This document shows, piece by piece, positions 42,590 to 54,300 of a stretch of 64,000 nt of DNA. Below the pieces are notes generated by a model. It saw only the letters and a program-made list of their open reading frames with translations. It had not been told where the DNA came from and did not search any database. The DNA is taken from assembly GCA_934045905.1 (NCBI GenBank), contig OW203762.1, forward strand, positions 46,587,411-46,651,410, read 5' to 3'. A program made the position numbers and the translations under genes. The stretch is from Leuctra nigra (lineage: Eukaryota; Arthropoda; Insecta; Plecoptera; Leuctridae). The stretch's first letter is position 1; each line of letters starts with the position of its first letter.

Positions 42590-43607
42590 TGCCACGCCGG
42601 CGTCGTCGCCTCGGGCAGAAATAACCAGTGCCGGGCTAGCAACAGCTGGAGATGGGTGTGGGCGGGTGATCTCGTGGTAGTTGACAAAGAGAGAGACACG
42701 ACATGAGCGAGAGCAATAGGATCAGAACTAGGTGCTAGACTATCAAGACATAAGGCTGTGATGTCCAGTTGACATTAATTATGGTTTTATTACATAACCT
42801 CAAGTGAGGAATAAATGAACAGTCAAATAAACACAACATACAAATGATCAGAATGAGATAACAGATTACCGGGGGTTTGACCTCCTCGCGTAAATGGACT
42901 CTGTGTACAACACAGGTCGTAACCTCATCAGCTGTGTGCCTGGAGGCAACACAACACATGCAATTGAATGAATAGCAAATAAGACTGATACAATACAATG
43001 ATAAATATAATAAACTCTTTACTTACACTCCTCCGTGATAAGATGCTCGCCGAATTACTTCGGACATTTACTTAAATAGAACTCGTACAGACGACGTTCT
43101 AAGATTACTGGACTTACTTAATACAATGTTGAATTTAGATAGGTTTGATGATCCGAAAAGGGTGCCCTTTCCCTGACTGCCTGACTCTCCGCGGAGACAA
43201 TCCAAGTGTGGCCACACTTGATTGCAATACAAAAACTACGCAACGACAAAATACATTAACTACTCTATTTCAAGTAGGCCACAGGGGCACAATAATGATT
43301 CTGTTAACAAAGCTCAAGATTGAACCTGCAAGTAGGGGCTGGACGACCAGTCGCACTACGTTATATCCGCTACAACTTAGCGTGGTTACAATCTACATTT
43401 AAACACTACTCACGCGGCGATGTGAAGTCGACGACGGTCAGTCAGAGAAAGAGAATGAGCTCAGGTCGCCGATCCGCGAACTCGACTATCATTGACCATT
43501 GCGCATGACATCTTTTCTGCTCTAGGCGACCCTCCAAATATGGGTACAAATGCCGGCTAATGGTAACGACTTGACGTTGGCGCCAGCGCCGAATTCAAAC
43601 CGTTACA
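42590..43607 (-). repeat. 5' LTR of the defective element (1018 bp)
   Basis: This is the partner of 40406-41423. Confidence 0.93.
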
Positions 43608-43807
43608 CATTGACTTTTGTTTTATGAGGTAGTGGGGGGAGGAGATCTTCATTGGTCAATTCTATACATTTCTCCTATTTGGCTAACTTTTCATTGCATT
43701 TTCCACTTATTTTTCAAAGATATGATCGTAAAATGTTTAGTTCCTGTAATATCCTTTATTCTTGGAGTTCCAAGATAGGTTATTTAGTAGTTAAATACTA
43801 TAGAGAT

Positions 43808-43935
43808 TAAAGAGACATGGTGGAGACTGGAGAGGCATCAGCCAGACGACATACAGCACGATGAAGAAGAGAGTGATGCGTCAGGACTGTCCAGCCGACA
43901 TCACTGAAGTGAAGGGCTAAGATTGACGATTGGAT
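43808..43935 (+). mobile_element. LINE 3'-tail fragment
   Basis: This codes for a WWRLERH...DEEESDASGLSSRHH tail followed by a stop. It resembles the acidic C-terminus of the LINE family at 7720-11163. Confidence 0.55.
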
Positions 43936-44159
43936 TCCACTCCCCCACCCCCCTCCCACCGGAAAAGTGTTGTGTTGGAAAAGGGGCGACAGATAGGTAT
44001 ATTTATATAAGGTAATGTTTCAAATACTTATTCAATATTCAATGTTGTAAATTATTCGATATTCGTATTCGAAGTTAAAAATATCTATTCGCACACCCCT
44101 ATCTACACCTGTTTCATATAAATAAGAGATTCTTAACTAAATATAAAGATTTGCCTTGA

Positions 44160-44378
44160 TCACTGGAGTGCAGCTTGTGTCTCCTTGACAATATCTGCTG
44201 CATGTCTTTTAGCCAGCTGCACCATAATCTCCGTAGTGCTTCCGCTGCGGCTCTCGAGAAGTGGCGTCAGCTGGGCACGGCACAGTCGAATCAGCGCTGA
44301 TGCACAGGGACGGAATAGCTTATGCGCCATACCGATGCCGCTTCCTCGGAGAGCCTCTGCCACAGCCCACAGTAGCTT
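44160..44378 (-). CDS. MTBP-like gene, last exon
   Basis: This exon has 72 codons plus TGA and acceptor GTGTGCAG. It encodes the C-terminal helical domain. Confidence 0.7.
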   Translation of the reverse strand, partial: KLLWAVAEALRGSGIGMAHKLFRPCASALIRLCRAQLTPLLESRSGSTTEIMVQLAKRHAADIVKETQAALQ

Positions 44379-45325
44379 CTGCACACAACACATTATCTCA
44401 GATGGGGTGGAGCACAAAGATGGAACAATATTCCTATAATATAAAGTTAGTTGATAGCTGTCAGCAAATGATTTTAAAATCCTAGAAAGTAGTAGAATTT
44501 TACAATCCCAAAATAAGAGCAATCCAAAACGGTTCCAAGTCAAAAAGGCAACGCAGGTATACATTGGTCAATGAATTTCTAAACTAGGAAAACGCTCAGT
44601 GTAACGCGTTGGTGAGCGAGCACGGGGACATGCAAATTCTCGAACCGGAAATGCGTACACAAGCACAGAAAACATCTACATCCATATTGAATTGAAATAT
44701 GATAACTCAATCAACACAACATATTATTATGCTTTTCATTGAAACTTGAAAATAACATCTAAGCATCTAAGAACCCTGGTTAAAATAAAACAAATCAGAT
44801 TCAATCCAATTGGCACTGGAAAACATTCATTTTGATACTTCATTACTGACAGATATTAAAAATGTTAATAAGTTCATACGTTCTTAACTGATTGGGATGA
44901 AATTTTGTAAAATAAGAGACCATGTTGGTCTTAATGATCATGCAAAATATGAGTTTGATCTGAATTATCGAAGACCGTTTTCATTTTTCAGCCTATCAGG
45001 AGATATTTATTTAAATTTTAACCAATTAATGGATTTCAAAAAAATTATGGTCTGCAAACAGAGAAGGTTGGTTTTACATGTGTGCAAAATTTCAGCTAGA
45101 TCAAAGTAAAACTCTGACCTGTATAGCCAAAATATGAATTTGATCAGATTTATCGAATACCATTTTCATTTTTCAACCTATCAGGAGATGTTTATTTCAA
45201 TTTTAACCAATGAATGGATTTTAAAAAAATTTGGGGCCTGCAAACAGAAAAGGTTGTCTCTACATGTGTGCAAAATTTCAGATCGATCGAAGAAAAACTC
45301 TGACCTGTACAGCCTCACCCAACAG

Positions 45326-45359
<34 letters not shown>

Positions 45360-48300
45360 AGAGGTCTGTGCCAAATGAGCCGAAAGGAGACGCTCGCTAC
45401 GCTCGCTCAATAATTTTATAGGTCTGAATATTACAAAATTATACACATAATTGATAGGGACACCTGTTTTTCGCGCGCGCCAAATTTTCAGAATGTTGAG
45501 CTATCATATTTTGAACAAATTTTATCCATGAATCACATCATAACCTGTCATAATCTGGGTGGTTATTCTTGAAATAGTTATCACGTCATAACTCCAAGTT
45601 ATGATGTCATAAGTAAGTTTGTCCTATCCCTCACCATGTTAATATTATGACTTTTTATGAGTCATTACTTATGACGTGATAACTATTTCAAGAATAACCA
45701 CCCTGATCGCGACAAAACGCAAAATTGTGATGTTTTAGGCCATAAAACCGAAATCAACATCTTTACGCGACATAACACCAAAATTTAATGATTTTTGCAA
45801 CATTTATACTAATTTTCATCAATTTTGAAGACAAAATATCATTTTTAACACGAAAATAAAATATATTTCAACTTAAGAGTCAATGACAGTGACAGCTAAC
45901 AGCTTGTCTGGCTTAAAGCAATCATACCAACCTTAAAAATAATGTCAAAGTTGCACATTTTCCCGCCAAATATTTAAAAAATATTTAATTTACTTTAATG
46001 TAGAATAAATTAAATTACATGTGTGCAAATTGCCAATTGTAAAGCTGGAATTTGGAAGTTATTGAAAAAATTGTGAAATAAATCTTAATTGTTGCTGGAA
46101 ATGCATTTATAGGCAGAAAATGCCAGAGGTAATGATGATTTGAAATTTTGAATATTTTTAAAACTTGAAGTTTTGGCAATTTATACAAGAAATTTTCATA
46201 ACACCATAAAACGCGAAATTTCATTATCTTAAAACGAAATTTTGGATTTTATAAACCATTTTCAGGTGTCTCTAATAATTGAACATTAATTTTGCATACA
46301 GACTTGGCATAAAACTAAGGCTTGTTCATAACAAAACTATCAAAATGACAGTCCTCCTAGGAGTCTTAAGTAATTAATTAGTAGGTAGGTACTTTTTAAT
46401 CATTAATCAATAATAAGCTTAAAATAAGGATATTTTCTATACAGTACTAAAAAGATACCAACAATGCCACACCTATCTTATTATTCCAGATTCATGGCAC
46501 TGCATGTGCAATACATTTTGAATGAAACTTAGAAAATGGTTAACAACTAACAACAGGCTTCTTTTCATCAGTGTTGGGTAAGTTCCTTTTGAAAAGGAAC
46601 TAGTTCCAGTTTCAAGTTCCTCGCCGAAAAAAGGAACTAGTTCCAGTTCCAGTTCCTTCAATAATGAAAGGAACTATTCCGTTCCTAGTTCCTTTTAGTT
46701 CCTTTTTAAAGAAAGGTGTAATTTTAATTGGAACATTAAAAATTGCAATCTGCAAATTAAAAATTGAAAATTAAAAAATTAAATCTATTTTTGTATTTTA
46801 TTTTTTGGGGAAAAAACATTTTCCGTAAAATTGAGACTAATTTTTTGTAATTTTAAATATCGAACCCTCGGTGAGTAGTATGGATAACTCTGCCTTGCTC
46901 TGGGCTACCGAGCGCGTCCCCGGGTTGCGGATAGGGATGTGGCCTACAGATATGTAGGTTAGCCACGAATAAGGTTTATCCAAATAAGTGGTCGCGGACA
47001 ATTGAGCGGCGGTGCTAGCAGGATGGGGTGGCTTGCCTTTTGCAGGGCAAGTCTATAAAATGCTCCAATGTCCAGTGACGGCACCGTGTCAAGGCGAATA
47101 ATTGCCGCCATAAGCAATGCTAAACAAACCTGCTGCCTTGTAGGACTTGATGTTGGATCATCCAAGGCTAGGACCACTGCCGATAACAGTGGCTGCAATC
47201 ATGAGTGCAGTGATCGAGTGCTGTGGGTTAGTAACCTGCACACTTTAAATACCACTACTTACAAGCATCAAAGGAATAAGCCGGACTGTCTCATATATGA
47301 CAAATCACGCGCGGATAAGGCTAAACGATTAGGAATAACTGACACAATGCATGTAGGCACTTGGAATGTAAGAGGACTCAATACCAAGGAAGAAGAACTC
47401 ACGAACATTTTAAAGAAGAGGAACATAAACATCGCCATTATAACAGAAACAAAGAAGAAGTTGAAGGGTACGGTGGATTTGACTTACAATTACACTATGA
47501 TATACAGTGGAGTTAAGCAGAACCGAAGAGCATGCTGCGGCGTGGCAATATTGGTTGACGAGAAGTGGAGGAACAAAATCAAGAGTTATGCGTATGTTAA
47601 TGAAAGAATTGTCACTGTACGGCTTAAGGTGGAGAGAGGGTATCTAACTGTAGTCGGCGTTTACGCACCGGAAGAGGGAAAGAGGGAGGAGAGTGAAGCG
47701 TTTTATGAAACACTCCAGAAGGTAATCAACAAACAAACATAATACAACAGACCACCTGATTCTTGCGGGCGACCTCAATGCGCGGGTGGGTAATGTTCCC
47801 ATTCCTCAAACTGTAGGAACCTTTGGCGAAGCACATCTTAATGACAATGGACGCATACTTCGAGATTTTGCAAGTTTCAACAGTTTGAAGATCACCAACA
47901 CATTCTTCAGGAAAAAGGACATACATACTTACACATGGAGTGCAAGAGGCCTTCGGTTGTTAATAGATTATGTCATCGTCAATAAGAAATTGGTATCGCA
48001 GATCAAAGACACTCGAGTTTTCCGAGGATGCGATATATTCTCAGATCACTATCTGGTAGTGTCTACAATACATATACTTGCCAGATGGAGGAAATGTAAT
48101 CGCAGAAGAGAAGCAGAGAAGGAAATTCTGAAGGTGTATCTCTTGGAGGATGACTGTGTGAGGAAGTTGTATCAAGATAGACTTACAAACTATCTCAACA
48201 CAATGCCAACTAGTGATAATATTGACATTGAATGGGAAAATATAAAGAACCCTATTAACCTTTCAGCCTTCGAAGCTCTTGGCACAAAAAAGAAATCCCG

Positions 48301-51300
48301 GAGGCGTAAAGGACTCAAGATATGGAACAGTGAAATTGAGTGTGCAATTAAAGAAAAGAATAAAGCCTACTTAAAATTTCTTCAGGATAACACCGCCTCT
48401 ACGAGAGAAGACTATAACTCTAAAAGAAATATTACTAAAGCTGTAGTGTGACGTGCCCATGAGTTGAGCTGGGAACGAACTGTGAGTAACTTAGAGCACG
48501 ATCTTCATGGCCGACAACTGTCTGTATATAAAACTTTCAAACTTCTGAACTCGATTGAAAAAGATACCGCCAGGCTAAATGTCATCGATGAAACCCAGTG
48601 GCTCCATTATTACAAGGAACTTTGGTCAGACCCTCTGGAAGATACGCACTTTTCAATGGAAGGGGACACTTCGTATGTAGACCAGTTGACATTGCAAGAA
48701 CTTCAAGAAGCCCTAACACATGCGAAAAACCGTAAAGCAAGCGGAAATGACGGCATAAGCATTGAACTAATAAAGTACGGAGGAATTTTTCTTAAGCTCA
48801 GGTTTTTACATCTAATGAACATGTGTTGGAATCAACTGAAAATTCCAGAAACCTGGCTAACGGCTTCGGTCATTCCGTTGTTCAAGAAGGGTGATAGAAG
48901 CAAGTGTGACAACTACAGAGGTATCAGTGTACTAAACTCCGGATACAAAATCTACACAAGAGTACGAACAATATCAGAACATTTATTATCCGAAGAACAG
49001 AATGGTTTTCGAAGAGCGCGATCATGTACAGACAATATTTTTACAATCAGACAGATAATTGAAAAGCGAAGAGAATTCAACTTGGAAACCCATCTTGCAT
49101 TCATCGACTTTGAGAAGGCTTTTGATAGAGTAAATAGACCTAAGTTGATGGAAGTTCTGAGGCGTCGAGGGTTTCCGGAACATCTGGTCAAAGTAACTGA
49201 AAGTCTATATACCAACACAAAAATAGAAATAAGGACGGATGACAGGGTTTCAAAGACAACTACAGTAAATAGAGGAGTACGGCAAGGTTGCAGTCTTTCA
49301 CCTAGTCTTTTTAACATTTATATCGACGACATTCTTAGAGAATGGAAACTAATCAATAATGGAGGCATTAGGTTAGGACAAGAGCACACAATTAATTCAT
49401 TGTTGTTCGCTGATGATCTTATAATAATGGAGCAAGATGAGGATGGACTGCAAAGAGCTATATTTACATTGGTACAGCTTGGCCGCCGTTATAATTTGAA
49501 ATTATCCACAGGGAAAACGAAAATCATGGCATTCAAGGGAAAATTCCCGGTAAGATCGAAAATTGTAATTGACAATCAGTCTATTGAGCAAGTCTCTCAC
49601 TTCAAATAATTGGGCTGTGACATAACATATGCTTTTGAGGAGGACATTACTCAGAAGCTGCACAAGTTTCAGTCTATATGTGGGACTATTCGACGAAATT
49701 TAAAAAACAAGACAAGGAAGGATACCCAAATCAGATTGTATAAGGTAATGGCGGTGCCAGCATTACTTTACGGAAGTGAATCGTGGGTCGACAAGACTCG
49801 GGATAAGAGTCGCATCCAAGCTGCCGAGATGAAATTCCTAAGGTCGGTGAAGGGATGTGTGATGTTGGCTAGAACTGATGATCTAGAAGGCAGTGCCAAC
49901 AGGAAGTGAACATAGTCTCTAGTGTGACTAGAGTGGTTACATTGTTACTTGCTGGCTGTTTTAGAATAAAGAAGACTACCACATTATATTCTTATAATTA
50001 TCTGTTTCAATTAAATAACTTATGTAGTTTATTAAGTATTGATTGATAACAACACATGGTGGCGGCGCGTGAGTAAGAAAACCAGTAAATTTACGCAGTA
50101 TTACGTTATTTTCGGTGTAAGAAAAGCAAGAAAAATGGTGCTCGGAGATGAGGCCAATGTTCATGTTCAACAACAGCCATTACCTCAAGCCGATTCTACT
50201 ACTCAATTACAACCACCTCCAAAATTCGACTTCACCGATCCACAAACATGGACCAGGTGGATTCGGAGATACGAGCGTTTCCGTATTTCAAGTTGTCTGG
50301 ACAAAGCAAGTAAGTCAAGACAGGTCCATCATCTCATTTACTGTATGGGAGATGAAGCGGAGGATATCTTACTTTCTATGGAGCTCACTGCCCTAGAAGA
50401 AGATGATTATGAATTGGTTGTAGAAAAGTTTAATTCTCACTTTGTCAAAAGGAGAAATGTGATATTTGAAAGAGCCAAATTCCATCAGAGGAAGCAAGAA
50501 GAGGGGGAATCAGCGGCTGAGTTTATAACATCATTGTATACATTAGTAAAACATTGTGCGTATGGAGCACTACAGGAAGAACTTATCAGAGATAGGTTAG
50601 TGGTAGGTCTTAGAGACACCAAGTTATCCGAAACTTTGCAAATGGATGCAGAGCTAACTTTGAAGAAGGCCATCGATAAGGTCCGAGTACATGAAGACAT
50701 TCGAGGTCAGCAGAAGATCCTGAGGGGGTTAGAAAGCAATGATGCGAATGTTGATATGGTTAAATCAAATAAACCTAAGTTTCAGCATTCAGGTGCCCGT
50801 TCTCACCAGCAACAGGAACATTTCAAGCCGTCGAGCAGCTACAGTGGTCAGAATAAATCTGCAGACCGCTGTACCAGATGTGGACGCACACCATCTCACC
50901 CGATACGAGATTGTCCAGCGAGGGAGGTGAAGTGCAGAAGCTGTAACATCATGGGCCACTTCGAGAAACACTGCCGCAGTAAGAAGAAGCAGTCAACGGT
51001 ACACGAAGTGCGAACCGGAGGCCAGCAACCCGAAGTATATCTAGGTACGATAGACGGGGACACCACCGACGACCCATGGTTCGTGACACTACTAGTAAAT
51101 GGTAAGCGAACACAATTCAAAATTGACACAGGTGCCGATGTAACTGTACTCTCGGAAGAGGAATACAAATCCAGGTTTTCCAAGCATAAGCTTAGTCCAA
51201 CGACGAAGACACTTCTGGGACCAGGACGAGCAACCTTAGATGTCAAAGGTCAGTTTAAAGCAACATTTCAAGTAAAACAAAACAAGTCATTCAAAGACCA

Positions 51301-54300
51301 CAAAGATTCAATGATTATTAGCATTGTCTAATTCTAACATTTGTACTATTAGTTTGAAATTTCATAAGTTGTATTCATGTTTGTTAGTACCCAAAAAGGG
51401 GGATGTGATGTTGGCTAGAACTGATGATCTAGAAGGCAGTGCCAACAGGAAGTGAACATAGTCTCTAGTGTGACTAGAGTGGTTACATTGTTACTTGCTG
51501 GCTGTTTTAGAATAAAGAAGACTACCACATTATATTCTTATAATTATCTGTTTCAATTAAATAACTTATGTAGTTTATTAAGTATTGATTGATAACAACA
51601 CAGGATGCACGAGGTTGGATTGTGTAAGGAATGAAGAAATAAGGCAAGAGCTTCATGTTGAGAGTGTTAATGACACGATGGTGAAGTACAGAAACAAATG
51701 GATTGAACATCTATCCAGAATGCCTCCAGATAGGATCCCCCGGAGTGCCTACCATTACCGACCTCATGGAAGAAGAGATGTTGGCCGTCCACGGAAGAGG
51801 TGGAAGAACCCTTAGATGCCGGAACAGGCTAGAAGCCTACTCCTTGATGGGAAGAAGAAGAAGAAATATCAAACCATAAAAATCAGTGAATACTACCTAA
51901 TTAAAAATCACGAACTAAGGAATTTGGAATTACTATTAGGAATTTATTGGAAATTTGGAAATTGTAATTGTCATCTAGGAATGGAGTTCTTTGGTCTGAA
52001 GGGTTGGCCACGCGACTACGGGTAGATAGATGTCCATTGTGTTAGGTGACGACTGGTTTGAGTTATTTTTAGATGCCAAATAGTTAGGGGGACATCTGAC
52101 TTCTGACAGAATGAAACAAAATATATGTGGCTTCTAGAAGGGTGCAGTTTTTCGGAGTACAAATTCAGTCAAGTTTAAAAAAAAGGAACTTAGCAAAAAT
52201 CGTTACAGTTCCTCAAAAAAAGGAACTAAACCGTTCCATAGTTCCACCCTAGAAAAAAGGAACTAAGACGTTCCATAGTTCCTAAGAAAAGGAACTAGTT
52301 CCTAGGAACGGAACTATTTCGTTCCGTTCCTACCCAACACTGCTTTTCATGTATGTAGTTATAACTTGGCAATGCATAATACAAACCTTCCTGTGTCCAC
52401 TAGAGAGTGCACTGGCGTTGCCACTGGAAGACGAGGAAGGACGTTGCGAAGTGGACGCCTGATCGGAGGGGTACACAAGACGACGCTTGCTCCCTTCTTC
52501 TTTACAAGTACTGGAGAAAAGAGCGCGCTTGAAGGAAGGCCCATCTCCATTAGGTTTCGCAGACCGGACTTTCCGCTTAGAGCTGGAACTGGACGTTGGT
52601 GCAGGACACTTTTTCATTGAGTCATCGGGGCTTTGAAATAAGGCACGTTTGTGGGTCAATGCCCTCGTTGGAAACTTGCATTTCTGTTCTTGAGTATTTC
52701 CTGGCTTTCTGAAATGGAGCAGAACATCTCTAAACTCATGACAACAAAATATTCCTTAGGCAGCAGGAATGAACAATCCTGAATTGATTCTGTGTCGAGT
52801 GGTCTCGGCTGATAGGTGAATCAATGGATCATAATTATGACCAAATTTAAACTTTTCAAGGAAGGAAAACAATGTGTTGATAATTTTTTTTTAAATGTGA
52901 CAAATACCATGTAGAAGGAGAGAAGGACAATAGAATCTACAAATGGCTCCACTTCTTGGTAATATAATTTTAAAGCATTTTTACCACTAAGTAGTTACTC
53001 AACTTCAAAATCAGTTAGGCAATGGTCAGGGCCAGTTGTTTATGGTTTCTGCGATAAACGCGAAATGTTTAAAAACATGCATTTTCTGTCTGATCTTTAC
53101 GTTTCATACACTCCTGAATACAAATATATGTATCCTTTTCTCGCGATTTTTGTGTTTGACGCGATATTGACGAATTCTCGCGATTTCGTCCCGAACTAAC
53201 GTGTTTTGCAACATTTCCCGATTCCTAGTATATACATTCACTGCCTAACCAGACATACTAAGGCTATAAATTTCTCAATCGGCTAGCCGGACCGGTTGAT
53301 ATTTCTTCATCTTCTTCCTCCTCACTTTCTTCCTCCTCCATCTTCATAATTAAACCATTCCATATGTCGCTATTTTCCCACCAACTTTCCCCCTCAACCA
53401 TCTTCCAGTCTTCTCCTCTTGCACTCACATCTTCTTCAATCAAGCTCTTCCACTGCGCTCTAGGCCTTCCAACACTTCTCTTTCTTATCACATTTATTGC
53501 TTCCAACTCTGTTCTGGCCATCCTTCCAATATCCATTCTCTTCATGTTACCAAACCACCTCAATCTCTCCCTCCCCAACTTAAATCCCAATCTCTCCACA
53601 CCCAATTCCTTCCTAATCTTTGAACTTCTAATTCTGTCCAACTTAGTCACTCCTTTTGCACTTCTAAGAAATTTCATCTCTGAAGCTTGTAGCTGGCCAA
53701 CCTCTTTCTCCCCAACATTCCAGGAAACAGCTCCATATGTTAATATTGGTAAGAAGTACTGTTTAAGACGGCTTGGTAGTGAGCGTGGCCTTGACGAGTT
53801 TTTTAATCGACTTTTATCAATATCTTTGTCCAGTGTAATTGTTAACAAAATAGGGCTATGGACGTGAATTCAGAACAGTTCAATAAAAATAATTTCATAG
53901 TTTGGAATAAGTTATTAGTTTTATTTTGTCCAACAGGTGTTTAGAACCCGAAAATTTAGTAATTTTCGGGTTCTAAACACCTGTTGGACACAATAACACT
54001 AAAGCTTATTCCAAACTATGAAATTATTTCCATTGAACTGTTCTGAATTCACGTCCATAGCCCTATTTTGTTAACAATTACACTGGACAAAGATATTGAT
54101 AAAAGTCAATTAAAATACTCGTCAAGGCCACGCTCACTACCAAGCCCTCTTAAATATCAACAGTTTACATCTTAATGGGAATTCTGCGCTCCAAAGCAAT
54201 TTTCTTACTGACTGATAGAAACCTTCAGCCTTAACTATTCTTGCTTGGATTTCTCTCCCAATAGTTGCATTATTGGTTAACATACTGCCCAGGTATTTAA

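Larger units (their letters stand above)
40406..43607 (-). mobile_element. Defective LTR retrotransposon with 1018-bp LTRs
   Basis: Two LTRs (TGCCACGCC...CGTTACA) of equal length, identical by eye, bracket 1166 bp. The flanking duplication is CATT (40402-40405 and 43608-43611). Read on the minus strand, a primer-site-like TGGCGCACCCAACGTGGGG follows the 5' LTR, and AACGGGGAAT precedes the 3' LTR. Only the end of an integrase is left inside, so it cannot move without help. Matching LTRs with a decayed interior point to insertion of an already defective copy. Confidence 0.92.
39077..44101. repeat. Possible hAT-type ends around a composite
   Basis: TAGGGGTGTGCAAATA at the left faces TATTCGCACACCCCTA at the right, with ATTCGAA-rich sequence inside each end. 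Flanks do not match (ATTAAAAT versus TCTACACC). It is therefore either an old hAT-type element or ends of two different copies. Inside lie the element at 39463-40103, the LTR element at 40406-43607 and a LINE tail at 43808-43935. Confidence 0.5.
49858..51602 (+). mobile_element. Short LTR element coding only Gag and protease
   Basis: Two 199-bp LTRs (TGTGATGTTGG...AACAACACA), identical by eye, are flanked by the 5-bp duplication GGATG (49853-49857 and 51603-51607). A primer-site-like TGGTGGCGGCG follows the 5' LTR, and AAAAAGGGGGA precedes the 3' LTR. Both resemble those of the full Ty3 element at 1717-6364. Reverse transcriptase, RNase H and integrase are entirely absent, so it must depend on a partner element. 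Confidence 0.93.
46867..51863 (+). pseudogene. RTE-like LINE, decayed and interrupted
   Basis: A 12-bp duplication, AAATATCGAACC (46855-46866) and AAATATCAAACC (51864-51875), flanks it, and the 3' end is GAAGAAGAAG. Endonuclease: VGTWNVRGLN, ITETKKK, VYAPEEG, GDLNARVG, YTWSARGLRLLIDYVIV. Reverse transcriptase: PLFKKGDRSKCDNYRGIS, IDFEKAFDRV, RGVRQGCSLSPSLFN, FADDL. It is dead: a frameshift near 47730, TGA at 48449-48451 and TAA at 49607-49609. After KFLRSVKG it is split by the LTR element at 49858-51602 and resumes at 51608 with the C-terminus (WIEHLSRMP, GRPRKRW), ending at 51815. Confidence 0.88.
46569..52342. mobile_element. hAT-type element holding a LINE that holds an LTR element
   Basis: The ends CAGTGTTGGGTA...TACCCAACACTG are flanked by a perfect 8-bp duplication CTTTTCAT (46561-46568 and 52343-52350). 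Repeated GGAACTAGTTCC units lie at both ends. The original element is about 770 bp; the rest is the LINE at 46867-51863. It lies in the last intron of the MTBP-like gene. Confidence 0.9.

Noticed and set aside
40551..43508. Pairs of identical small frames, 2184 bases apart
   Set aside because: They lie in the two 1018-bp LTRs and have no recognisable domain; duplication reflects the LTRs, not conserved genes.
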